A DNA stretch of 64,000 nucleotides from Streptomyces cacaoi (GCF_006539165.1 NZ_BJMM01000002.1:372001-436000), one strand, 5' to 3'; shown: positions 18,317 to 27,408, numbered from the stretch's first letter. A program made the numbers and translations. Notes: generated from the letters alone by a model not told the origin.

Positions 18317-19609
18317 TCAGCCGTACAGCAGATACGGGCGGCGGGCCCGCTCGAACTCCCGTACCTCCTCGCGCCAGGCGGCGGCGATCCCGTCCGGACG
18401 CGCCCCCGAGTCGACCATCGTGCGCAGCCGTGCGGAGCCCGACAGCTTGTCGATCCAGTACGGATGTGCGGTGCCGGAGTCCTTGCGCCAGGCGAAGCCC
18501 TCGTAGCGGTGCGCCTCCACCAGCATGGCCACCGCCGTCGGCACCGCCTGGTAGCGCTCCGGATCGGTCACCAGCAGCTGCACACCCGCACACGTCTTCC
18601 CCTCGTGCTTGGAGAAGGTGGGCACGAAATAGCCCTCGCGGAACCGCACCCCCGGCAGCCCGTACGCGTTCAGCCGGTCGCTGTAGCGGTGGTCCAGATA
18701 GGGCGCGCCGACGAACTGGAACGGCTGTGTCGTGCCGCGCCCCTCGGACAGGTTCGTCCCCTCGAACCAGCCGGTGCCCGCGTACGCCGACGCCGTGTCC
18801 GGGGTCGGCATGTTCGGCGAGGGCGGTACCCACGGCAGCCCGGTGTGCTGCGCCGGTGTGCCCGGCTTCCAGCCCCGCACCCGCACGACCTTCAGCTCCA
18901 CCCGCCCGCCGTCACCCTCGTGGGGCAGCAGCTCCGCGTTGAAGTACCGGGCGAGCTCACCCACCGTCATGCCGTGCTGCTGGATCAGCGGCTTGAGCCC
19001 CACCCCCGACGCGAACTCCGGCTCCAGCATCGGCCCGTCCACCCGTCGCCCGATCGGGTTGGGCCGGTCGAGCACGACGAACGAGGCGCCCACGGAGCGG
19101 GCGGCCACCATCGCCTGGTACATCGTCCAGATGTAGGTGTAGAAGCGCACGCCCACGTCCTGGATGTCGAAGACGAGGGTGTCGGCTCCGGCCTTCTCGA
19201 ACAGCTCTGCCATCTTCCGTGCGTCGGCGCCGTACGCGTCGTAGACCGTCAGCCCCGTTCTCGGATCCTCGAACTCCGGCTCCGACTCGCCGGCCTGTGC
19301 GCTGCCGCGGAAGCCGTGTTCCGGGCCGAACACCCCGACGATGTCCAGGCCGTCCTGCTCGGCCAGCGAGTCGACCACGTGCCGGGCGTCGCGCAGGATG
19401 CCCGTCGGATTGCTGATGACGCCCGTCCGGCGGCCGCGCAGCAGCCGCCACCCGGAGGCCGCCGCCACATCGGCGCCGGGCACCACCGCCCGCCCGCCGT
19501 CCCGCCCGGAGGCGCCGCCGGCGGCGGCCGCCGAGGAGGAGAGCGGGGCCGCGAGCGCGGCGGCCGTACCGGAGGCCACCAGGGAGCGGCGGGTGAGAGC
19601 ACTGGCCAT
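18317..19609 (-). CDS. Secreted DUF1343 protein, NamZ-type exo-beta-N-acetylmuramidase (GH171)
   Basis: 430 residues with a Tat-like signal (TRRSLVASGTAAALAAP). The body matches DUF1343: TGVISNPTGI, GVFGPEHGFRG, DIQDVGVRFYTYIWTMYQAM, VLDRPNPIGRRVDGPML, EGTNLSEGRGTTQPFQ. This family was redefined by Bacillus NamZ as glycoside hydrolase family 171, which releases MurNAc from the non-reducing end of peptidoglycan fragments. Inferred role: cell-wall turnover or scavenging outside the cell. The start codon lies at the Tat motif. The upstream 210 bp contains a 10-bp phased repeat. Confidence 0.88.
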   Translation of the reverse strand: MASALTRRSLVASGTAAALAAPLSSSAAAAGGASGRDGGRAVVPGADVAAASGWRLLRGRRTGVISNPTGILRDARHVVDSLAEQDGLDIVGVFGPEHGFRGSAQAGESEPEFEDPRTGLTVYDAYGADARKMAELFEKAGADTLVFDIQDVGVRFYTYIWTMYQAMVAARSVGASFVVLDRPNPIGRRVDGPMLEPEFASGVGLKPLIQQHGMTVGELARYFNAELLPHEGDGGRVELKVVRVRGWKPGTPAQHTGLPWVPPSPNMPTPDTASAYAGTGWFEGTNLSEGRGTTQPFQFVGAPYLDHRYSDRLNAYGLPGVRFREGYFVPTFSKHEGKTCAGVQLLVTDPERYQAVPTAVAMLVEAHRYEGFAWRKDSGTAHPYWIDKLSGSARLRTMVDSGARPDGIAAAWREEVREFERARRPYLLYG

Positions 19610-19676
19610 GGGGGACGGTCCTTCCTTCGGGCGGCGACGGCGCGGGCGCCGGGGCGGCCGGCGCGGGGCTCCGGCG

Positions 19677-19706
19677 GTGGACAGCGGTGGACAGCCGTGG
19701 ACAGGG
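19677..19706. repeat. Three tandem 10-bp repeats GTGGACAGSS
   Basis: Exact 10-bp period (GTGGACAGCG, GTGGACAGCC, GTGGACAGGG) about 70 bases upstream of the DUF1343 start codon and in the shared gap with the macrodomain gene. One helical turn per unit would suit cooperative regulator binding, but this is inference. Confidence 0.6.
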
Positions 19707-19819
19707 GCGCGCGCCGGACGGGCAGCAGACGCAAGCTAGTACGAACGCGGCACCTGCGACCAGGGTGCGGGCGGGACGGAAGGTGTGCACCGTGACACGC
19801 GTCGCGCGAGGATGGGGGC

Positions 19820-20335
19820 ATGGCGACACCCCACTTCACCCTGGTCCAGGGAGACATCACCGAACAGGACGTCGACGCCGTCGTGAACGCCGCCAACTCC
19901 AGCCTGCTGGGCGGCGGGGGAGTGGACGGCGCGATCCACCGCAAGGGCGGGCCCGACATCCTGAGCGAGTGCCGTGAACTGCGCGCCTCCCGGTACCGCA
20001 CGGGCCTGCCCACCGGGCAGGCCGTCGCCACCACGGCGGGGCGGCTGCCCGCCCGCTGGGTCATCCACACGGTCGGTCCGGTGCACAGCCACCAGGAGGA
20101 CCGCTCCGGCCTGCTGGCCTCCTGCCACCGCGAGTCGCTGCGCGTCGCCCGCGAACTCGGCGCGCGCACGGTCGCCTTCCCCGCCATCTCCACCGGCGTC
20201 TACCGCTGGCCGGTGGCCGACGCCGCGCGGATCGCCGTGCGCACCCTCCGCGCGGAGGGCGAGGGCTTCGACGAGCTGCGCCTCGTCCTGTTCGACCGGG
20301 ACTCCTACGACGCCTTCGCCGACGCCGTGGGGTGA
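19820..20335 (+). CDS. Macrodomain protein, O-acetyl-ADP-ribose deacetylase-like (YmdB family)
   Basis: 171 residues, a complete single macro domain. Seen: FTLVQGDITEQDVDAVVNAANSS, LLGGGGVDGAIHRKGG (phosphate-binding loop), PTGQAVATTAGRLPARWVIHTVGP and AFPAISTGVYRWP. Such enzymes hydrolyse O-acetyl-ADP-ribose or remove ADP-ribose from modified macromolecules in the cytoplasm. It is divergent from the DUF1343 gene and ends before a strong hairpin; no operon partner. Confidence 0.92.
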   Translation: MATPHFTLVQGDITEQDVDAVVNAANSSLLGGGGVDGAIHRKGGPDILSECRELRASRYRTGLPTGQAVATTAGRLPARWVIHTVGPVHSHQEDRSGLLASCHRESLRVARELGARTVAFPAISTGVYRWPVADAARIAVRTLRAEGEGFDELRLVLFDRDSYDAFADAVG

Positions 20336-20375
20336 CACCCGCGAACGGACGCCGCGAAGGGACACCGTGAGCGGA

Positions 20376-20411
20376 CGCCGTGAGCGGTGCGGGTGCGGGC
20401 CGCTCACGGCG
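20376..20411. terminator. Hairpin terminator between convergent genes
   Basis: Perfect 12-bp stem CGCCGTGAGCGG / CCGCTCACGGCG with a 12-base loop, located between the macrodomain stop (20335) and the stop of the questin-oxidase-like gene (20420). Confidence 0.75.
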
Positions 20412-20419
20412 CCGGCCGG

Positions 20420-21511
20420 TCACCGGGCGGCCATCGGCTCGATCAGCTCGATGGCGCGGAGCGTCGCCGCGACGGCCGTGGGATCGTCCCCGGCGCCGGT
20501 CGCCACGTCCCAGGCGGTGTCGGCGAACTTGATGGTGTGCTCGTCGCCGTGCGCGGCCGCGCGGGCGAACACCTCCTCCATGGGCGGGAGCCCGCTGGTG
20601 TGCACGTCCGCCGGCTCGGCCGGGGCGTAGACGGCCGTGACGGCTGCCGCAGCGGTCCACGCCGCGTCCACGCTCGCCTCCCACAGGGCGCGGGGCAGCG
20701 ACGGCAGCGTCCGCAGGACGGCGTTCGGCGCCGTCGCCGCGTGGACGAGCATCACCGGGGCGCCGTACGCGTGCGTCGCGTACCGGTGTGTCGCCGCGCG
20801 CACCAGATCCACGAGCACGGCCCGGGCCTCGTCCGGGCCCTGGCCGCCGTCCGCGCCGGGCCGGGCCGGCAGCCCGGTGATCCGCGCGAGCCGATCCCGG
20901 ACGCCGCCGCTCCCGTCGAGGACCCGGGGCACGGCCGCGAGGCCCTCGGCCGCGGTCGGCGCCCCGGGCAGCGCGGCGATCCCCGGCAGCGGCTGGTGGC
21001 GGGCCGCCCAGTAACCGAGCGCGTGCGCCAGCTCCGCGCGCCGGGGTGCGGAACCGGCCCCCGGGCCCCCGGCACGCAGCGCCCGCACCGCATGGCCGGT
21101 ACGGATCACCGGGTGGGTGGCGGAGGCCGCGATTCCGGGCAGCAGCCGGGGCCACCAGGTGGCCAGGACGTCCCGCCAGTCCTGCTCGGCGACCAGCCGG
21201 CCGAAGTAGCCGGCCCAGTCCGCCAGCCGCCGTGGATCGCCCAGCGCCTCCCGCCAGTTGGCGTCGGTGACCGGCTCGACAGGCTCCGGCGGATCCTCCA
21301 GCTTGTCCCGGTAGCCGTCGATCCAGCGGTGCACGGCGCCCGCCTGCCCGTGCCGCACCAGCGCCTCGACGGCCATGGGCGCGTGATTGCTCAGCCAGCC
21401 CTCGCGTTCCGGCCCGCTCAGGTGCAGCCGCTCCAGCGCCTCGTCCAGCACACCGGTCCCCTCGCCGGATCCGGCCGCGGCCTCGTCGGTGTTCCTCGCG
21501 TCGGTGTCCAT
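20420..21511 (-). CDS. Questin oxidase family protein (DUF4243-like)
   Basis: 363 residues. N-terminus LDEALERLHLSGPEREGWLS NHAPMA and the mid segments YFGRLVAEQDWRDVLATWWP, LGYWAARHQPLPG and THRYATHAYGAPVMLVHAATAPNA match the questin-oxidase-like family found widely in Streptomyces. In fungi the named member opens an anthraquinone ring by a Baeyer-Villiger type step; bacterial functions are not established. Its His-rich helical core is visible. ATG 21511 (MDTDARNTDE) is taken. It lies just downstream of the ABC ATPase gene on the same strand but 105 bases apart, so co-transcription is only possible. Confidence 0.78.
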   Translation of the reverse strand: MDTDARNTDEAAAGSGEGTGVLDEALERLHLSGPEREGWLSNHAPMAVEALVRHGQAGAVHRWIDGYRDKLEDPPEPVEPVTDANWREALGDPRRLADWAGYFGRLVAEQDWRDVLATWWPRLLPGIAASATHPVIRTGHAVRALRAGGPGAGSAPRRAELAHALGYWAARHQPLPGIAALPGAPTAAEGLAAVPRVLDGSGGVRDRLARITGLPARPGADGGQGPDEARAVLVDLVRAATHRYATHAYGAPVMLVHAATAPNAVLRTLPSLPRALWEASVDAAWTAAAAVTAVYAPAEPADVHTSGLPPMEEVFARAAAHGDEHTIKFADTAWDVATGAGDDPTAVAATLRAIELIEPMAAR

Positions 21512-21616
21512 GGCCCGACGCTACGGAGCACCCGCCGCCGGGCGGTATCGGACGACGGCCCGAACCCCGCGGTCCGCAGGTCCTCGGTCGTGCGACGGAC
21601 GCCGCGCGCCGGCGGA

Positions 21617-22423
21617 CTACGGCTGGTTGCCGGAGCGGGCCAGCCAGCGGCCGTTCTGGGACGTGACCTCGATGGCCCGGCCGAACGTCTGCGTCATCAG
21701 CTCCCCGGTGAGCACCTCGGCGACCGGGCCCTGGGCGCGCACCCTGCCCTCGCGCAGCAGCAGCGCGTGCGAGGTGTTGGGCGGCAGCTCCTCCAGGTGG
21801 TGCGTGACGGTGATGGTGGACAGCGCGGGGCGGTCGGCGGCGAGCCGGGCCAGCGCGTCGATGAGGTCCTCGCGCGAGGGCAGGTCCAGCGCGTTGAACG
21901 GCTCGTCGAGCAGCAGCAGCGACGGCGCGGGCATCAGCGCGCGGGCGATGAGGACGCGGGCGCGCTGTCCGCCCGAGCACACCCCGAAGGGGCGGTCGGC
22001 CAGCTCCTTGCAGCCCAGTTCGGTGAGGAGTTCATGGGCCAGCTCGCGGGTCGCGTCGTCGTACTTGCGCCACAGCGGCTGCACCGTCCCCGTGGCGCCG
22101 GTGAGCACCACCGTGTGTCCCGTGGCGTCCTGCGGTACGCGCTGCGCTGTGGACACGTGTCCGATGTGGGCGCGCAGCTCGCGCACGTCCACCCGGCCGA
22201 GCCGGTTGCCGAGCACCTCCACGCTGCCGGTCGTCGGGTGCATGGTCGCGCCCAGCAGCTTGAGCAGCGTGGTCTTGCCCGCGCCGTTGGCGCCGAGCAG
22301 CGCCCAGTGCTCGCCCGCCCCCACCGACCAGGAGATGTCGTCGAGGATGACCTGGTCCGTGGTGATCCGGCGGACGCCGACGCCTTCGAGCGCGGCGAGG
22401 GGACGGGGCGGGTCCTGGCGCAT
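21617..22423 (-). CDS. Single-domain ABC transporter ATP-binding protein
   Basis: 268 residues, one NBD: Walker A GANGAGKTT, signature VCSGGQRARVLIARAL, Walker B LLLLDEPFNALDL, H-loop VTHHLEELPP. It is similar to stand-alone ATPases of the ModF/YlmA type that lack a permease gene nearby; here too no membrane partner is adjacent. ATG 22423 has GGGAGG five bases upstream, which fixes the start. Role unknown: transport component or translation/ABC-F-like factor cannot be separated from sequence alone, although a single NBD argues against ABC-F. Confidence 0.85.
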   Translation of the reverse strand: MRQDPPRPLAALEGVGVRRITTDQVILDDISWSVGAGEHWALLGANGAGKTTLLKLLGATMHPTTGSVEVLGNRLGRVDVRELRAHIGHVSTAQRVPQDATGHTVVLTGATGTVQPLWRKYDDATRELAHELLTELGCKELADRPFGVCSGGQRARVLIARALMPAPSLLLLDEPFNALDLPSREDLIDALARLAADRPALSTITVTHHLEELPPNTSHALLLREGRVRAQGPVAEVLTGELMTQTFGRAIEVTSQNGRWLARSGNQP

Positions 22424-22611
22424 CTCAGCCTCCCGGCGGGTGGTTCGCGGCACCGGGGGACGCCGTCCCCGGGTGCTCTCGGACGGCCCAGGTTAGCTGT
22501 AGCGTGCACCGGTCGGTTCGGCGTCTCAGCAGGTGGAACCCGGTGCGGGGGCCCGGAACGCCGCGGCGGCCGGCCCGCCGGGAGCGGGGACGGCCGCCGG
22601 TGCGTCAGGCG

Positions 22612-23205
22612 TCAGCCGGCGGCCCTGCGGGCCTTCTTGTACCGGCCGACCGGCGGCAGCCAGCACAGCACCAGCGCCGCCAGCCCCAGCACGATGGCGC
22701 CCGTGCTGGTCGCGGCGAGCCCGGTGGGCGCCGCGTCGCGGAGGATCAGCGCGTGCGGGAAGCACAGGGCGATCGGCACCGTGACGGTGATCAGGACGCG
22801 CGCCCACAGGGCACCCGAGCGTGCGCCCAGCGCGAAGATCAGCAGACCGACGGCGAACACCAGGGCGATGGTGGCCCGTGCCGACATCGTGCCCTGCCAG
22901 TCCGAGACGACCTGGTCCCACAGGGAGCCGGTCACGTGCTTGATGTCCGCTGATGTGGTGCCGGCGGGCAGCCCGACGAGGTCGGGCTCGCTGTCGACGG
23001 CGTTGCGGACGTTCTCGTCCGCCAGATCCTTGCCGCCGGCGTACACCAGCAGCGAGCCGAGCGCCCCGGACAGCGCCGCCAGCACCGTCGTGACCAGCAG
23101 GGCGACCAGGACGCCCGGCTTCTTCGGCGGAGCCGCGGGCACGGCGGGGCCCGGGTGGCCCATGGCCGGACCGCCCCGGGGATGCGCGGTGGGGGGATAA
23201 CTCAC
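22612..23205 (-). CDS. Small four-helix membrane protein, unknown function
   Basis: 197 residues from GTG 23205, supported by AGGAG about ten bases upstream. A Pro-rich cytoplasmic head (MSYPPTAHPRGG, PAVPAAPPKKPG) precedes TM1 VLVALLVTTVLAALSGALGS. An extracytoplasmic loop of about 55 residues (ending LWDQVVSDWQGTMSAR) is followed by three further helices and a basic C-terminus GRYKKARRAAG. This layout is common among streptomycete membrane proteins of no known function. It is divergent from the LysR regulator. Confidence 0.75.
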   Translation of the reverse strand: MSYPPTAHPRGGPAMGHPGPAVPAAPPKKPGVLVALLVTTVLAALSGALGSLLVYAGGKDLADENVRNAVDSEPDLVGLPAGTTSADIKHVTGSLWDQVVSDWQGTMSARATIALVFAVGLLIFALGARSGALWARVLITVTVPIALCFPHALILRDAAPTGLAATSTGAIVLGLAALVLCWLPPVGRYKKARRAAG

Positions 23206-23396
23206 TTTCGACGAACTCCTCGTGGGAACAGATGTGTTGGATGCGAAGGACGGGCCGAGCTTTCCATGGGCATCCGAAGGGAAACCAGGCTTTCCGCCAA
23301 GGAATCCGCAGAACATTTCCGCTGAACTCACGGACAGTTGGGGGGAGTTAGGCTGCTGGGCCCGAAACCGTCCCCGAAGGAGAGTGAGAAGGGCCC

Positions 23397-24599
23397 ATGT
23401 CCGTGCCCGCCCCTGCCGACTATCCGCCCGGCCTGCTGGACACCACCATGGATCAGCTGCGCACCCTGCTCGCCGTGCACGAGGAGGGCACGGCGCTGGC
23501 TGCCGCCCGTCTGCTGGGCCGGGAGCAGTCCAGCATCCAGAAGCAACTCGACACCATGAACCGGAAGTTGGGTGAGCACTGCGGCGAGCCGCTGCTGCGC
23601 AAGCGGGGCCGCGGCGAGCGGGTGCAGTTCACCGCGACCGGCGAGGCGCTGGTCCGGCTGGCCCGCGGCACCCTCGACGAGTGGCGCGAGGGGCTGGACG
23701 ACGCCCGACGGCGCGGCGGGCGCACCCTGAAGGTGGGCTCCACCCGCTACACGCTCGGCTATCTGCTCGACGCCGTCGAACAGGTCAACGACCGCTATCT
23801 GAACGACGGTGTGGAACTGAAGATGGCGCACGTGCGCTCCAGCAGCATGCTGGAGCGGCTGCGGCACCGCGAACTCGACCTCGTGTGCGGCAGCATCCTC
23901 ACCTCGGCGTCCGCGGGGGCCGCCGAGGGCGAGGCGCTCCGTGGCGGGGCAGGCGCGCCCGGCGCGCACGGCGCCACCGGCACCCACGGACCCCACGCCG
24001 CCGACGGGCCCTACGGGACCTACGAGGGCTACGAGGTCATGGAGTGGCGGCGCAGCTGGCTGTCCGTCGTCACCAACCAGGACGCCGCCCGGCTGCCCCG
24101 CGACGGCGTGTCCGTGCGCGCGCTGGCCACGCTGCCGCTGGTCGTCTCGGCCGACGGGCTGATACCGGACTTCCTGCGGGGCTGGTTCGGGTCCGACTAC
24201 CGGCGCCGGATGCGGATCGCCGCCGAGATCGACTCCGCGCACTACGGCTTCGAACTGCTGGCCTCCGGCGTGCTGAGCGGCAGCATGCTGGTGACCGAGG
24301 GCATCGGCGAGGCCGTCGCCGAGGGGCGGCTGGCCGAGGCGCGGGGGCTGCGCGCGCTGCCGCTCGTCGAGGACATGGGCCCGCCGCAGCGGGCGCTCGT
24401 CGGCGCGTTCCGGCGCCGCGGCCCCGAGGCCCGCGACCCCTCGCACCCCGTCAGTCTGCTGTGGGACGCACTCGCCCGGCGCAACGCCCGCGAGCGGCGG
24501 TCGGCGGCGGAGCGGGCCGCCGCGGACGGGCCGCGCGGATCGCTGGTGCGGTGCTCGTCGCGCACCGTCCCGGACGCCTGCCCGCTGCCGTCGGCGTGA
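23397..24599 (+). CDS. LysR-family regulator with collagen-like insert
   Basis: 400 residues. N-terminal winged helix (MDQLRTLLAVHEEGTALAAA, LGREQSSIQKQLDTMNRKLG), linker, then an effector-binding domain. Between its two lobes, near residues 180-206, sits a Gly-X-Y run (GGAGAPGAHGATGTHGPHA and onward) not found in ordinary LysR proteins. The C-terminus is Arg/Ala-rich. ATG 23397 follows a GAGAAGG element. LysR genes often control the divergent neighbour, here the small membrane protein, but nothing in the sequence proves it. Confidence 0.82.
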   Translation: MSVPAPADYPPGLLDTTMDQLRTLLAVHEEGTALAAARLLGREQSSIQKQLDTMNRKLGEHCGEPLLRKRGRGERVQFTATGEALVRLARGTLDEWREGLDDARRRGGRTLKVGSTRYTLGYLLDAVEQVNDRYLNDGVELKMAHVRSSSMLERLRHRELDLVCGSILTSASAGAAEGEALRGGAGAPGAHGATGTHGPHAADGPYGTYEGYEVMEWRRSWLSVVTNQDAARLPRDGVSVRALATLPLVVSADGLIPDFLRGWFGSDYRRRMRIAAEIDSAHYGFELLASGVLSGSMLVTEGIGEAVAEGRLAEARGLRALPLVEDMGPPQRALVGAFRRRGPEARDPSHPVSLLWDALARRNARERRSAAERAAADGPRGSLVRCSSRTVPDACPLPSA

Positions 24600-24601
24600 C
24601 G

Positions 24602-24632
24602 CCCGGCCCCGGGACGCGCCCCGGGCGCCGGG
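24602..24632. terminator. Probable terminator between LysR gene and rhaB
   Basis: G/C-rich imperfect stem, CCCGGCCCCGGG against CCCCGGGCGCCGGG with a one-base bulge, in the 37-bp space between convergent stops at 24599 and 24637. Confidence 0.45.
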
Positions 24633-24636
24633 AGGT

Positions 24637-26142
24637 TCACGGTGCGAGGCGTGCGGCGGCCCGCTCCCAGGCGGTGGTGCCCTCCCCGCCCGGCGGATAG
24701 CGAAGGGGCGGCAGGCTCGTGCGTACCAGTGCGCGCAGCTCGCCCAGACCGCCCCGCACCGCCCCGGCCGACCGGGCCTGCACCAGCAGATTGCCGCACG
24801 CCGTGGCCTCCACCGGGCCGGCCACCACCGGCCGTCCGCAGGCGTCGGCCGTCAGCCGGCACAGCAGCGCGTTGCGCGCCCCGCCGCCGACGATGTGCAC
24901 CGTCTCCACCTCGCGTCCCGACAGCCGCTCGGCCTGCGCGATCACCTGCCGGTGCGCCAGTGCCAGCGAGTCGAGCACACAGCGGGTGGTCTCGGCAGGG
25001 TCCCGCGGCACGGGCTGTCCGGTGCTCCGGCAGGCGTCCGCGATCCGCTCCGGCATCCCGCCGGGCGCCAGGAAAGCGGGGCTGCCCGCGTCCACGACCG
25101 ACCGCAGACCGGGGGCGCGGGCCGCCGCCTCCAGCAGGCCGGTCAGGTCCTCCGTCCCCGGCACCTCGTCGGCGCGCCACTCGCGCAGGCACTCCTGGAG
25201 CAGCCACAGGCCCATGATGTTGCGCAGATAGCGCACCGTGCCGTCCACGCCCAGCTCGTTGGCGAAGTTCGCCAGCCTGCTCTCCTCGGTCAGGACGGGA
25301 GACGGCAGTTCGACACCGGCCAGCGACCAGGTGCCGGTGGAGATGTAGGCGAACCGGTCGCCCTCGGCCGGTACGCCGACGACGGCCGAGGCCGTGTCGT
25401 GCGCGCCGACGGCGGTCACCGGTACCGGCCCGTCGAGCCCCGTCTCCGCCAGCACCTCCGGCAGCAGCGCACCGGCCGGGTCGCCGGCGTCCCGCAGCGG
25501 CGGGAACAGCCCCGTGTCGAGCCCGACAGCGGCGGCGGCCCGCGGTGACCAGCGGCGGGTGCGCGGATCGAGGAACTGCGTGGTCGAGGCGATCGTCGTC
25601 TCCGTTCCGGCGACGCCCGTCAGCCAGTAGGAGAGCAGGTCCGGCATCAGCAGCATCTGCCGCGCAGCCGCGAACCCTTCGGTGTGCCGGGCCGCCGCCA
25701 CCTGGTAGAGCGTGTTGATGGGCAGCTGCTGGAGACCGGTGAGCCGGTACAACTCCCGTGCGGGCAGCACCTTTTCGACCTCGTCGGCCATGCCCTCGGT
25801 GCGTGTGTCGCGGTAGTGGACGGGATTGCCCAGCAGGGCGCCGTCCCCGTCCAGGAGGCCGAAGTCCACGCCCCAGGTGTCGATGCCGACCGACGCCGGC
25901 CCGCCCTCGCCCCGGGTCAGCGCGGCGGCGGCACGCAGCCCGTCCAGCACGCCCCGGTACAGTCCCAGCGCGTCCCAGTGCAGCGTGCCGTGGACACGCA
26001 CCGGCCGGTTGTCGAACCGGTGTGCCTCGCGCAGGACGAGCCGGCCGTCCACGGGCCGCCCCAGCAGCACCCTGCCGCTGGAGGCCCCGAGATCGACGGC
26101 GGCGAACGGGCCCGTCCGGGCCCCCGCCGAAGGGCTGTTCAC
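24637..26142 (-). CDS. rhaB: L-rhamnulokinase
   Basis: FGGY-family kinase of 501 residues that phosphorylates L-rhamnulose to rhamnulose-1-phosphate. Seen: phosphate loop AAVDLGASSGRVLLGRP, GIDTWGVDFGLLD (catalytic Asp region), LQQLPINTLYQ, GAHDTASAVVGVPA, ISTGTWSLAG and HIVGGGARNALLCRLTADAC, all as in RhaB. Start GTG 26142 overlaps the rhaI stop in a GTGA, so the two enzymes are coupled. The aldolase that should act next is not in this operon. Confidence 0.95.
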   Translation of the reverse strand: MNSPSAGARTGPFAAVDLGASSGRVLLGRPVDGRLVLREAHRFDNRPVRVHGTLHWDALGLYRGVLDGLRAAAALTRGEGGPASVGIDTWGVDFGLLDGDGALLGNPVHYRDTRTEGMADEVEKVLPARELYRLTGLQQLPINTLYQVAAARHTEGFAAARQMLLMPDLLSYWLTGVAGTETTIASTTQFLDPRTRRWSPRAAAAVGLDTGLFPPLRDAGDPAGALLPEVLAETGLDGPVPVTAVGAHDTASAVVGVPAEGDRFAYISTGTWSLAGVELPSPVLTEESRLANFANELGVDGTVRYLRNIMGLWLLQECLREWRADEVPGTEDLTGLLEAAARAPGLRSVVDAGSPAFLAPGGMPERIADACRSTGQPVPRDPAETTRCVLDSLALAHRQVIAQAERLSGREVETVHIVGGGARNALLCRLTADACGRPVVAGPVEATACGNLLVQARSAGAVRGGLGELRALVRTSLPPLRYPPGGEGTTAWERAAARLAP

Positions 26143-27326
26143 GCTCCCCAGCCCGCCTGCTCGCCCCCGACCCGCTCGGCCACGATGCGCTCGGCCCAGC
26201 CGGACGCCCGGTAGGCGGCGAGCGGGTCGCCGTCCGCGCCCAGGCTCTCCCGCAGCCGGGCCAGCAGCGGGCGCACATCGGTGTGGTAGGCGTCCATCAA
26301 CACCTCGTTGGCGCCCAGGACATCGCCCTCACGCTGGGCCTTCGCCAGGGCCTCGGTGTCCACCAGCAGCGCCTTGGCGGTGGCTTCCTGGACGCTCATC
26401 ACCGAGCGGATGACGGCCGGGATCTTCGGTTCGATGTTGTGGCACTGGTCCAGCATGAAGGCGATCCCGGCGTCCGGGGCGAGCCCGCCGCCGGCGCGGA
26501 CCTCGTACAGGATGCGGAAGAGCTGGAAGGGGTCGGCGGCGCCGGCCATCAGGTCGTCGTCCGCGTAGAAGCGCGAGTTGAAGTCGAACGCGCCCAGCTT
26601 CCCCTCGCGCAGCAGGAACGCCACGATGAACTCGATGTTGGTGCCGGGCGCGTGGTGCCCGGTGTCGACGCACACCTGGGCGCGGTCGCCCAGCCGCAGA
26701 CAGTGCGCGTACGCCGTGCCCCAGTCGGGGACGTCCGTGGCGTAGAACGCCGGCTCGAACAGCTTGTACTCCAGGATGAGCCGCTGGCCGGTGCCGAGCC
26801 GCTCGTATACCTCGGTCAGCGCCTCGGCGAGACGGTCCTGGCGGGCGCGCAGGCTGTCCTGGCCGGGGTAGTTGGTGCCGTCGGCGAACCACAGCTTCAG
26901 ATCGCGGGAGCCGGTGGCGTCCATGATCTCGACGCACTCCCGCAGATGGTCCAGGGCCTTGCGGCGCACCGCGGGGTCCGGGTTGGTGACCGAGCCCAGC
27001 CTGTAGGCGTCGTCCTGGAACACATTGGCGTTGACCGTGCCCAGCCGCACGCCCTGCTCGCGTGCGTACGCGGCGAGCCGGGCCCAGCCCTCCGCGCCGC
27101 CCTCGACGCGGTCCCAGGGGATGTGCAGGGCGACGAGCGGCGCCACGCCGGTGTGCCGGTGGACGCGGGCGGCGTCGTCGAGCTTCTCGCGCACCGTGCG
27201 GGGCACACCGGGCTGTGCGAACACCTTGAAGCGGGTGCCGGAGTTGGCGTACGCCCACGACGGCGTCTCGATCCGCTGGCCGCGCAGGACGTCTTCGACG
27301 GCGGTGAGGTCTGCTGGCTCCGGCAT
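26139..27326 (-). CDS. rhaI: L-rhamnose isomerase (RhaI type)
   Basis: TIM-barrel isomerase of 395 residues converting L-rhamnose to L-rhamnulose. It is of the RhaI (Pseudomonas/actinobacterial) rather than the RhaA type. Seen: ETPSWAYANSGTRFKVFAQPG, LHIPWDR, LWFADGTNYPGQDS, ILEYKLFEPAFYATDVPDWG, VCVDTGHHAPGTNIEF and FDFNSRFYADDDLM, with metal-binding Glu, Asp and His. ATG 27326 has GAGGAG about six bases upstream. First gene of the minus-strand catabolic operon, transcribed from a promoter with a palindromic operator. Confidence 0.95.
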   Translation of the reverse strand: MPEPADLTAVEDVLRGQRIETPSWAYANSGTRFKVFAQPGVPRTVREKLDDAARVHRHTGVAPLVALHIPWDRVEGGAEGWARLAAYAREQGVRLGTVNANVFQDDAYRLGSVTNPDPAVRRKALDHLRECVEIMDATGSRDLKLWFADGTNYPGQDSLRARQDRLAEALTEVYERLGTGQRLILEYKLFEPAFYATDVPDWGTAYAHCLRLGDRAQVCVDTGHHAPGTNIEFIVAFLLREGKLGAFDFNSRFYADDDLMAGAADPFQLFRILYEVRAGGGLAPDAGIAFMLDQCHNIEPKIPAVIRSVMSVQEATAKALLVDTEALAKAQREGDVLGANEVLMDAYHTDVRPLLARLRESLGADGDPLAAYRASGWAERIVAERVGGEQAGWGA

Positions 27327-27352
27327 GCGGCTCCTCGGTCCGTGGGGGCGCG

Positions 27353-27364
27353 TGAATCGATTCA
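27353..27364. promoter_or_regulatory. Operator palindrome TGAATCGATTCA upstream of rhaI
   Basis: Perfect 12-bp palindrome with a central CG step, the usual form of LacI-family operators. It sits roughly 8-20 bases after the predicted rhaI transcription start, where binding would block elongation. A matching site lies before the transporter operon. Confidence 0.75.
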
Positions 27365-27379
27365 GGCGGTCCGCCGGGG

Positions 27380-27408
27380 AACCTAGGTTCGGCTCCGGCG
27401 GGCGTCAA
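27380..27408 (-). promoter_or_regulatory. Predicted rhaI-rhaB promoter
   Basis: On the minus strand TTGACG (27408-27403), a 17-base spacer and TAGGTT (27385-27380) match the sigma-HrdB consensus closely. Confidence 0.75.
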
